From contig NZ_FMYQ01000044.1 in NCBI RefSeq assembly GCF_900096975.1, forward strand, positions 1-41,099: a stretch of DNA of 41,099 nucleotides. The letters run 5' to 3'. Below are positions 32,624 through 39,734 of this stretch, piece by piece (position 1 is the stretch's first letter; the number at the start of each line of letters is the position of its first letter). Under the pieces are notes generated by a model, which did no database searches, was not told the DNA's origin, and saw only the letters and a program-made list of their open reading frames with translations. The position numbers and the translations under genes were made by a program. This DNA comes from Paraburkholderia lycopersici. Lineage in GTDB: Bacteria > Pseudomonadota > Gammaproteobacteria > Burkholderiales > Burkholderiaceae.

Positions 32624-33421
32624 TCAGCCCGGCGTCTGACGGCGTGTGCCGTTCACGGCCGGTATAGGCCGCGTTTCTTCGCGCGCGATGAGGTCGGCTG
32701 CGAAAGGAGGGCGCCCGCGCGTTGGCGGGCGGTGCGGTGGGGACTCGTCCACATCAAGCGCGTCGCCCGGTTTTCCCCGGCGCGCCATTGGCAGCGCCTG
32801 CATCTGCCCCCCAGTCTGGGAAACAGAACCAGCGGCCCCGTGACCGACGTCAATCACTTTGTCCAGTTGGTCGACTAACGACTCAATCGAGGCAACACTG
32901 CGAATACGCGGATGTTCAAGCGTGAATCGCGTTGACGGCCCGGCGTCGCTGTGAAGCATGAAGATTGGTATGAGCTGTGCGGCCCAGACGACTCCCTCGA
33001 TAAATAGCGGCTCGCAGCATATCCGGCGTTCGAAACAAGAGACGATTGCCGCACAAGGCTGGTCCTGGATCGCGCATCGGAGAGCGGGGAGTGTGCCCAC
33101 TGACGCTGTGTGATAGCCATACGCCCGAAGCAGCAGGGTCAACGAGTTTCGGAACGCTTCTGAAGGGCTGTAAATCAAGGTGCTGATTGAGCGGCGATGG
33201 GCAGACGGATGCGTTACCCCCCTGCTGCGCAGACGCAGTTCACACGACAGCAGGACAAGCCTCGCGAGGTGATACGCGCTCTGTGCTTCGCGCACTGCCG
33301 GTGATTCGGCGGAATGGCAACGTATTGCGCGTTCACGCGCGGCAAACCTGGCCTCAAGCACCTCGAGGGCGCTCTCGAATTCCCGCTCCAGAGACCCAGG
33401 CTCGGGGTGGGGATTTACCAT
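32624..33421 (-). CDS. Degenerate receiver-domain-like protein
   Basis: A 265-aa product from the ATG at 33421 (GGGAG six bases upstream). The N-terminal ~75 residues are helical. Residues ~80-185 resemble a response-regulator receiver fold (STLIYSPSEAFRNSLTLLLR, ALRCAIQDQPCAAIVSCFER, WAAQLIPIFMLHSDAGP, ESLVDQLDKVID), but the acidic pocket and phospho-acceptor Asp are absent (SCFERR replaces the usual D-containing strand). The last ~75 residues are Pro/Arg-rich and disordered. It may be a phosphorylation-independent regulator. The receiver assignment is by pattern only. Confidence 0.5.
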   Translation of the reverse strand: MVNPHPEPGSLEREFESALEVLEARFAARERAIRCHSAESPAVREAQSAYHLARLVLLSCELRLRSRGVTHPSAHRRSISTLIYSPSEAFRNSLTLLLRAYGYHTASVGTLPALRCAIQDQPCAAIVSCFERRICCEPLFIEGVVWAAQLIPIFMLHSDAGPSTRFTLEHPRIRSVASIESLVDQLDKVIDVGHGAAGSVSQTGGQMQALPMARRGKPGDALDVDESPPHRPPTRGRPPFAADLIAREETRPIPAVNGTRRQTPG

Positions 33422-33551
33422 GGCATCTCCCAACGTTTTGCGACACTCCTATTTTAGCCAGATCCTGGTGCGGTACCGATGGTTGCTGCCTGGCGACATG
33501 GAACTGCAGTGCGAGCAGTTTGAACGTAGATACATGATGCACCTTGTTTAG
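33420..33551 (+). CDS. Possible 43-aa protein, divergent from the degenerate receiver gene
   Basis: The frame starts at the ATG at 33420; the CATG there gives start codons on both strands. The product reads RHSYFSQILVRYRWLLPGDM then ELQCEQFERRYMMHLV, with plausible composition for a real small protein. GGGGTGGGG lies upstream. Overlapping divergent starts make simultaneous use doubtful. Confidence 0.3.
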   Translation: MASPNVLRHSYFSQILVRYRWLLPGDMELQCEQFERRYMMHLV

Positions 33552-33656
33552 TCATCCGAATCCCTGCGACGGCACCGCGGAATGTTGGGAGCACATGCCT
33601 CACGGCGGGACTGGATATTGCTCTCCCCAAGGCATCTCGCAGGATCGTTTTGCGTC

Positions 33657-33998
33657 ATGCAACCCTTGGACACTGTGAATCTGGATTCCGTTGAGTTCAC
33701 TTTTTTTCCCACGGGAATCGAAGGGGGAGGGGCGGCGCATCGCGCCATGTTCATAGGAACCCTCGCGCTGCCGGTTGTCGTGATCTTCAGGGCAGACGGG
33801 AAAAGGTCGGCGAGGATTGCCTTCGATGTTCCTGGCTACGTCGCACAAGCCAGACACTACACCAACCATGCTGACGTGGTGCGTGATGCTATCGGTCAGG
33901 CAACGCGCGATAACCTCTTCAATGCCCCACCCGACGGAACTGTCCTGCTTGAGGGCGATGCACCGCGTTGGGCGGGACACCTGCAGCTCGCCTGTTAA
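33657..33998 (+). CDS. Unknown protein, second member of the paralogous pair
   Basis: A 113-aa product from the ATG at 33657. It shares HRAMFIGTLALPVVVIFRAD, GKRSARIAFDVP and NHADVVRDAIGQATRDNLF with the 28222-28557 protein, including the opening (L/V)D(A/S)VEFTFFP. N- and C-termini differ more. This indicates a duplication within about 5.4 kb followed by divergence. No family recognised. Confidence 0.68.
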   Translation: MQPLDTVNLDSVEFTFFPTGIEGGGAAHRAMFIGTLALPVVVIFRADGKRSARIAFDVPGYVAQARHYTNHADVVRDAIGQATRDNLFNAPPDGTVLLEGDAPRWAGHLQLAC

Positions 33999-34281
33999 GG
34001 AGCACGACGGGCAGCCGCGCTGGCGTACGCGCACGGCAGCGGCGGCGCGAAGGAACATGGGGCAGGGGCCGCCGTGCAGTCAGGCACCATCGATGATTCG
34101 TAGCGGTTGCGCCAGCTTGCGGTGGCACTGCATGCAAGATGCCGCGCACGGTGCGGGCTACGACGGCGTGAACGCTACCATGGCTCCGTCGTCGCCCCGG
34201 GTGGGCAGGTCGATACATTGCGCGAAGCGCTGGCAGCGAGTTCGGCGCCCAGGGAGCGATGACACTCGTGGTGCCGGACTT

Positions 34282-34605
34282 TCAAGCGCCGGGTTCGGCT
34301 GGCGAATATGCTGCTTGTGTGGCAACGCGCCGGCGACGGTTGTGGCCCGTTCGTGTGCCGTCAGTGTCCCGGGTCTGCTGGAAGGGCAGGTGCGGTGCCT
34401 TGTGCTCACCATCCTGAATCGTCGACACCGAGTGCTTATAGATTGTCTGCATGCCAGCTGGAGAATCGAGCAGGACAACCCACTGATCGTACGACCGTAT
34501 GATGCCGCAGAGCCGGATTCCATTGATCAGAAAAATGTTGACCGGAGTACGGCCGTTGATCAGGCTGTCCAGAAATGGCTCCTGTTTTTCGCAAGCGTCT
34601 TTCAT
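34282..34605 (-). CDS. Divergent Hfq-like Sm protein with C-terminal extension
   Basis: A 107-aa product from the ATG at 34605. Residues ~6-65 match the Hfq Sm fold: QEPFLDSLINGRTPVNIFLI (the usual QDPFLNxLRxxxxPVxIYLV), NGIRLCGIIRSYDQWVVLL (NGIKLQGxIxSFDQYVVLL) and the Sm2 signature YKHSVSTI (YKHAISTV). The proximal RNA-binding residues Gln, Phe and YKH are kept. The remaining ~40 residues are basic and disordered (TGHNRRRRVATQ). Hfq hexamers pair small RNAs with mRNAs. Housekeeping Hfq in this group is ~79 aa, so this is an accessory copy rather than the main one. Confidence 0.85.
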   Translation of the reverse strand: MKDACEKQEPFLDSLINGRTPVNIFLINGIRLCGIIRSYDQWVVLLDSPAGMQTIYKHSVSTIQDGEHKAPHLPFQQTRDTDGTRTGHNRRRRVATQAAYSPAEPGA

Positions 34606-34817
34606 CTTGTGGGCCCTCGCAGCTGAACGTATAGCCTACAGCGGATTCGGCTGCGTGGGCGATCCGACGCTCGCCAGGCGGTACGCTGCTTTCGGCGGCG
34701 ACAACGCGCAGTAGTCGCGGTTAGTCGTGGGACGATGCTGCGCTGCGCGCCGTGTGCCACGCCCGGACCCGATGCCCAATCGTGCCTCAGGTGCCGGTTC
34801 ACCTGTCGCGCGCCGAT

Positions 34818-35234
34818 TCAATGGGGTGTCGAGAGGCGTCTGAAACGATTCCGTAACTTCTTTAACGTTTGATGATCTGCAGCGACGCGCGAAGCGAGAT
34901 AGCCCAGGGTATAAGCCGCGCCTGGCGCTGCGTCGCTGGACTTGCGCGAAGCTGTCCGCAGAAGCTGATCGGCGACCACCGCATCGTTACGCCAACCGAG
35001 ATCGTCCTGAAGTGCCGTCAGCGCTTTCACGTAGTGCTGCACGGCCCGCTTCGAGGACAACGACGCAAAAAACTCTGTCACATACCGAACCTTCTTCGCC
35101 GCGATACGCGCGCGGTGCCGGCGGTGATCATCGAGATCGGTGAGCCCCTTGCCACGCTTGATCGGCCTGCTGTGCCTGCGCCCCAGCACCCTGGCGGCGA
35201 ACTGCCTCGCGGGACTGTCGAGCGCTGCGCGTTG
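34818..35234 (-). pseudogene. CHAD-domain protein, C-terminal fragment
   Basis: The frame keeps ALDSPARQFAARVLGRRHSR, then IKRGKGLTDLDDHRRHRARI, AAKKVRYVTEFFASLSSKRA and VKALTALQDDLGWRNDAVVA, a classic end of CHAD domains (conserved His plus Lys/Arg, binding polyphosphate). A stop at 35235-35237 and shifted frames upstream cut off the N-terminal part. It probably does not make a full CHAD protein. Adjacent sequence up to 35509 belongs to a different remnant. Confidence 0.6.
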
Positions 35235-35311
35235 TTAGCCGGTCATATCGCCGCGCCATTTTTTGCAGCCCAGTCACGACGCGACTTCCGGCAGCAGATG
35301 CGTGTAGCGGA

Positions 35312-35509
35312 TCAGATTCGACCGCGGCCGCCGCACGCTGCCGGATGTCGACGTCGACCAGCGCGCACGCCTGCCGCACCTTCCTTCGCCTGACCACGCA
35401 TCGTCACCAAAGGCAGGGATTCGGTCAGCGGTATAAGGGTGGCCGCGAACGCATCCCATTGCAACAGGATCAGTTCCATGTCTCGCGAAATATAGTCAGC
35501 GAGCTGCAT
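35312..35509 (-). pseudogene. N-terminal sensor-like fragment (RsbRD-type)
   Basis: The frame starts at the ATG at 35509 behind AGAGG and reads MQLADYISRDMELILLQWDA then FAATLIPLTESLP. This resembles the RsbRD-like helical N-terminus of some sensor kinases (LADYI...LxxILxxWExFAxTL...). After about residue 45 the frame becomes low-complexity and homology ends, so only a short piece remains, joined to CHAD debris. The assignment is tentative. Confidence 0.4.
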
Positions 35510-35565
35510 ATCGAACCTCTGGGGACCGATGGTCTGGGAAAAAGAACGGAATGATGTTGCCACGC

Positions 35566-36924
35566 CTAGCCAGGGATGAACATGCCGAAAGATGCGACTG
35601 CCATGAGCGCGGTCGCAACCCACCCGCCCACCCTTAGTAATCCAGATATGGCGAACTTGCCCATGACTCGTTGACTGCTGGCCATCAGCATTACGACTAC
35701 CATGATGGGCACAGCGGCGAGGCCATTAATGACGGCGCTCCAGTAAAGGGCCTTGAGAGGATCCAGATGGAAGAATGTTATTGCAACGCCGCCAACGATC
35801 GCAATGACAATGACCGAATAAAACTCGCGTGCGATCGTCAGTTGGAGGGAGAGACTGCTGCGCCAGCGGAAAGCGCCTGCAGCGCCATATGCGGCAGATC
35901 CAGCGAGAACCGGTAAGGCGAGCAGCCCGGTGCCCACGATCCCCGCGGCGAAAACCAGCGAAGCAACCCGGCCAGCCACAGGCGCGAGGGCCCGCGCAGC
36001 GTCTGCCGATGTTTTTATTTCGATGTGGTGCGCGTGCAGTGTCGCCGCGGCAGTCAACATGATGAAAAACCCGACTCCATTTGAGACGGCCATTCCTATC
36101 CAGGTGTCCGCAGTGATCCGGTCAATCTGCCGGTATGCCTTGAATGACGAAACCCACCGAAGCGGATGGTCCCCCGGCTTTGAGCGAAGCTCTTCCACCT
36201 CCTGCGAAGCCTGCCAGAAGAACAGATACGGGCTAATTGTCGTCCCCAGCACAGCTAGCACGGTAGTCAGATAGTCGCTGGAAAGCCGAACTCGTGGCCG
36301 GACGAGGGAAAGCCCTACCTGGGCCCAGTCTATCGGGACGATGAACGCCACCGCGACGTAGGCGAACAGCACAAGGGTCAACCATTTCAGCAGTCCCGCG
36401 TAACGCTCGTAGGGCAGCCAGATCTGGAGGGTGGCAGACATTGCGCCGAGAGCGACGACATAGAGCTGCTCTGGGCCGCGCACGAGCAGGTGGATTGCCG
36501 CTCCCATTGCAGCGAGGTCGGCCGCAATGTTAACCGTATTGGCAGCGGCGAGGAGAAGTACCAGAGCGACAACGATCCATCGCGGGCCGAATGCCCGCAT
36601 GTTAGACGCAAGGCCTTTACCCGTAACGCGGCCGATCCGCGCGCTGATCATCTGGATCGCGACCATCAGTGGATAACTTAGCGCCAGAGTCCATAGCAGC
36701 GAGTAGCCGTATCGGGCACCGGCCTGCGAATACGTACCGATTCCACTCGGATCGTCATCCGCAGCGCCCGTTACGAGTCCAGGGCCGAGGCGCGAAAGCC
36801 ACGACCGTTCAGTGCGGTCAATGACCGCAGTTTCGGGCTCAAGCTTGTCATTGGCGGCCACGTGGGTGCTCCAGTTCAGGAGAGCGACCATTAACGATGC
36901 GAGCATGCGCAATCGGCGTGCCAA
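35566..36924 (-). CDS. NRAMP-related divalent metal transporter
   Basis: A 452-aa polytopic membrane protein with about eleven hydrophobic segments. TM1 reads LGPGLVTGAADDDPSGIGTY and the TM6 region VLGTTISPYLFFWQASQEVE. Canonical NRAMP/MntH proteins have DPGN in TM1 and MPHN in TM6; here these are DPSG and SPYL, so the metal-binding Asn and Met are absent. Length and topology fit the NRAMP superfamily. The altered site suggests a non-MntH ion preference, as in NRAMP-related transporters. The N-terminal ~45 residues are variable, so an internal start is possible. Confidence 0.85.
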   Translation of the reverse strand: MARRLRMLASLMVALLNWSTHVAANDKLEPETAVIDRTERSWLSRLGPGLVTGAADDDPSGIGTYSQAGARYGYSLLWTLALSYPLMVAIQMISARIGRVTGKGLASNMRAFGPRWIVVALVLLLAAANTVNIAADLAAMGAAIHLLVRGPEQLYVVALGAMSATLQIWLPYERYAGLLKWLTLVLFAYVAVAFIVPIDWAQVGLSLVRPRVRLSSDYLTTVLAVLGTTISPYLFFWQASQEVEELRSKPGDHPLRWVSSFKAYRQIDRITADTWIGMAVSNGVGFFIMLTAAATLHAHHIEIKTSADAARALAPVAGRVASLVFAAGIVGTGLLALPVLAGSAAYGAAGAFRWRSSLSLQLTIAREFYSVIVIAIVGGVAITFFHLDPLKALYWSAVINGLAAVPIMVVVMLMASSQRVMGKFAISGLLRVGGWVATALMAVASFGMFIPG

Positions 36925-37126
36925 CTAGGGTTCGCTGGTCGGATCAGCAAGTAAGTTAGTGCGACGTATGATTGAGCGGGCTGTATAGGATAACCGCCCA
37001 AAGGCCGGTTTGGCCTGAAAGCACTCCCGTCGAGTCCGAAGTACCATTGTGTTCACAACGGAGATATTCCAAAGGTGACCCGGGACGCGGCTGACGCGAT
37101 TGGTGCCAAAATGCCAAGGATCGAAA

Positions 37127-37483
37127 TTGGCCACCGTACTTCTTGTGGATGACGACCGGCGACTGCTCGATGCGCTTGCCGCCCTTGCCGAGGAGGAAGG
37201 ATACGTTGTGCAGAAGGCTTTCGACGGCTGCCAGGCATTGCGTTGCGCACGCGCTGAACGGCCCGCGCTAATTGTGACCGACAACATGATGCCCGGAATG
37301 AGCGGCGAGGAATTGGTGCGCGCGCTAGCCAACGATCCGGCGCTCGCGGATGTACCGGTCGTCATGAGTTCGGCCGTGGCGGCGCCGCCCTCAAGCTTGC
37401 CGGTCGTGGCGTTTATCCGGAAGCCGTTTGCAGCGGCACGCTTTCTTGAGTTGCTCCGGCAGCACACGGCCGGCAGCAAGTAA
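37127..37483 (+). CDS. Single-domain response regulator (receiver)
   Basis: A ~118-aa receiver domain. The start is uncertain: TTG at 37127 has AAGGA upstream and gives a normal LATVLLVDDDRRLLDALAAL N-terminus; GTG at 37103 adds eight residues. The acidic pair DDD, phospho-acceptor IVTDNMMPGMSGEELVR, switch residue VVMSSAV and Lys FIRKPF are all present. No output domain follows, so it probably acts by protein contact or phosphotransfer. It is divergent from the NRAMP-related gene. Confidence 0.82.
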   Translation: MATVLLVDDDRRLLDALAALAEEEGYVVQKAFDGCQALRCARAERPALIVTDNMMPGMSGEELVRALANDPALADVPVVMSSAVAAPPSSLPVVAFIRKPFAAARFLELLRQHTAGSK

Positions 37484-37529
37484 ATATTCCGGAGCGGGAG
37501 GGAGGTTGCTTCATCCGCGCTGCATACGC

Positions 37530-37778
37530 GGTCAGGATGGGCCGCCCGAAACATGCCGCTTCGCTGACCTCTGCCTGTCCGGCGGCTCCCGGATCGATCT
37601 TGCCCGGGCTGCACTACAGCTGGCACCAGCGCTGCGTATCGGCCTTGCGTCGGGCATCGAGCCATTGTCTACGAGTGACCTAGGGTTCGAATGCGTGTTC
37701 CTGCGCAAGCCGTTCTCGCTCGAGCAGTTACGCGAACTCATTGAAGCAGTTGGGCGGTCCCCAGGCGAGAAGGACTAA
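37530..37778 (+). pseudogene. Receiver-domain fragment
   Basis: The frame reads FADLCLSGGSRIDLARAALQ, then LAPALRIGLASGIEPL and VFLRKPFSLEQLRELIEAV. This is the second half of a receiver domain, including the phospho-acceptor strand, switch strand and Lys-Pro-Phe. The first strand with the acidic pair is missing and no start signal is seen. It lies 46 bases after the intact receiver, so it may be a decayed tandem copy or the end of a hybrid kinase. Confidence 0.6.
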
Positions 37779-38042
37779 GTCAAGCGCACGTGCGCGCAGA
37801 CGCAAGTGCGTTACGCAAGGTGCCGTAGGACACGGGGAAGCCGAACGTAGCGGAGCTACCGTCGCAATTTTCACACGCCTTTGTTGCCTGAAAATCGTGG
37901 TGGAAAGAGCGTTAGCATGGCGTTGACCGCGACACGGGTGCGGGGCACGCGGGTTGCTCTTTACGACTCGCGGCTCAGTGCTCCCGGTTTCTTTCAGATC
38001 GAGACGTAGACGGGAGACGTCGCCAAAATCAGGAGTTCTACC

Positions 38043-38204
38043 ATGCTCTACTATGCGATCGTTTTCCTGGTAATAGCCCTGGTCGCCGCGCTTTTCGGCT
38101 TCGGCGGCATTGCGGCTGGTGCAGCGAGCATTGCCAAGATTCTCTTTGTGATCTTCCTTGTGCTCTTTCTCGTCAGTTTGCTCTTTGGCTACAGGCGGCG
38201 TTGA
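38043..38204 (+). CDS. DUF1328 small membrane protein
   Basis: A 53-aa product from the ATG at 38043, after CAGGAG. It is almost entirely hydrophobic: MLYYAIVFLVIALVAALFGF, then GGIAAGAASIAKILFVIFLV and a basic end (YRRR). Two membrane helices are predicted. Length and pattern match the DUF1328/YtjA family of small inner-membrane proteins, often stress-associated. Confidence 0.85.
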   Translation: MLYYAIVFLVIALVAALFGFGGIAAGAASIAKILFVIFLVLFLVSLLFGYRRR

Positions 38205-38330
38205 ACGGATGCTCGCTGGACCCGCAAAAAAGCTTGTCCACGGAAGTCGGGGTCGGCGCGTCGTCGCGTGCGCAGCAAACATGGGATCTCGCGTGAAAGC
38301 CCAAGGTAACCTTGGCGCCCAATTGCTTCG

Positions 38331-38525
38331 TCACCCCCCACGAGCTTTCGTCCGCTCTGCGCAGATCAGCGGCGAGCCGCCCGTGATGGCGATAGGTGCG
38401 CCCGAGATGTAGCTGCCTTCTCCGGAGGCAAGCAGTACATACGCGCCAGCGAGTTCGGCGTGCTGGCCAGCGCGCTTCATGGGCGTGGCCTGTCCGAATT
38501 CGCGTACCTCTTGCGAGACACGTTA
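38331..38525 (-). pseudogene. SDR fragment, C-terminal end
   Basis: On the minus strand one frame reads EVREFGQATPMKRAGQHAEL, then AGAYVLLASGEGSYISGAPI and AITGGSPLI. This matches the last ~60 residues of the intact SDR at 16904-17767 (DVRDFGKATPMGRPGQPAEL and so on). The rest of the gene is absent; the frame runs on past the normal PLI end to a stop at 38331. A third trace of this SDR group in the window. Confidence 0.7.
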
Positions 38526-38634
38526 GTGCGCTGTTTGGTGATCCGCGACGTAAGCGCCACATTCAGGCATAGGGGTTGCGTGGTTGCGTTTACCCGTCTC
38601 GCTTCATTCACGGTACCCAGTGAAATCGCGAATT

Positions 38635-39663
38635 ATGTTTAAGCCAATGTCACGCAGGATTGTCGTTGTCACCGGCGCAGGTGCAGGCGTCGGTCGCGCC
38701 GCGGTCGAAGAATTCGCGAGCGCTGGCTATGACGTGGCGCTTCTCTCGCGCGAGCCCGAGCGCCTCGAACGCGCCGCAGCCCAACTACGAGCCGCGTGGA
38801 ACGTTCGCGCCCTTGCGTTACCAGTCGATGTTGCCGACGCGCAGGCCGTTGAAGCAGCAGCGGAGCGGATCGAGCGCGAACTCGGCGAAATCGGCGTTTG
38901 GGTAAATATCGCCATGGCGACGGTATTCGCACCCGTCTCCGCGCTTTCCGCACGTGACTTCGAGCGAGCGACACAGGTGACATATCTGGGGCAAGTCTAT
39001 GGGACGATGGCTGCCCTCGCGCGCATGCGCGAGCGCAATCGCGGCGCAATCGTCAATGTCGGATCGGCGCTCGCTTCGCGCGCCGTGCCGCTGCAATCCG
39101 CATACTGCGGTGCGAAGTTCGCGGTGCGGGGATTCACTGATGCCTTGCGCTCGGAACTGATTCACGACGGTCTGAAAGTACACCTTTCGCTTGTCGACCT
39201 GCCTGCCGTCAATACACCGCAGTTCGATTGGGCAGCCAACCGTACGGGGAGGCAAGCGCGGCCCGTCGCGCCCGTCTATCAACCTGACGTGGCTGCCCGC
39301 GCCATTCGCTTCGCGGCCGAGCATCGCCGGCGTACGCTATGGCTCGGGTGGTCCACGTCGCGCGCGATCGTCGCCGACATGCTCGCGCCGGGTCTCGTCG
39401 ATCGCTACCTCGCGCGCGCCGGTTATCGCGGTCAGCTCACGGACGAACCGCGCTCACCTGACGCGCCTGACGACCTGTACGCACCGGTCGCGGGCGACTT
39501 TTGCGCGCACGGGCGCTTTGACGACGAAGCACGAGACGGGTTCGTGCCGCTCTTCACCGAGCGCCACGTTCATGCCGCGATGGGCGGGGCAATGCTTGGA
39601 CTCGTTGGACTCGCGATGGCATTTGTGCATTTGCACAGGCAGGCGCGAGAGCATCGCCAGTGA
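38635..39663 (+). CDS. SDR-family oxidoreductase with C-terminal membrane segment
   Basis: A 342-aa protein from the ATG at 38635; ATG at 38647 (MSRRIVVVTGAG) is an equal candidate, as neither has a strong ribosome-binding site. The cofactor loop is TGAGAGVGRAAVEEFASAGY. The catalytic set is NVGSALASRAVPLQSAYCGAK (Ser and YxxxK). The C-terminal ~90 residues extend beyond a classic SDR and end in a hydrophobic MGGAMLGLVGLAMAFVHLH, a likely membrane anchor. Substrate unknown. It converges with the enolase-type gene. Confidence 0.85.
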   Translation: MFKPMSRRIVVVTGAGAGVGRAAVEEFASAGYDVALLSREPERLERAAAQLRAAWNVRALALPVDVADAQAVEAAAERIERELGEIGVWVNIAMATVFAPVSALSARDFERATQVTYLGQVYGTMAALARMRERNRGAIVNVGSALASRAVPLQSAYCGAKFAVRGFTDALRSELIHDGLKVHLSLVDLPAVNTPQFDWAANRTGRQARPVAPVYQPDVAARAIRFAAEHRRRTLWLGWSTSRAIVADMLAPGLVDRYLARAGYRGQLTDEPRSPDAPDDLYAPVAGDFCAHGRFDDEARDGFVPLFTERHVHAAMGGAMLGLVGLAMAFVHLHRQAREHRQ

Positions 39664-39734
39664 TCAATGCCTGGGCACGCCACATTCTCCATTCTGCGAC
39701 GAGGCGCTTCGATTACCCGCCGCACGGTGAGGGT

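Noticed and set aside
33919..34218. 99-aa minus-strand frame between the paralogue and the Hfq-like gene
   Set aside because: Partly antisense to the 33657 gene, Arg/Pro-rich, no start signal, no motif.
37784..37795. GCGCACGTGCGC palindrome after the receiver fragment
   Set aside because: Perfect but short and GC-only in type; common by chance at this composition, with no clear terminator features.
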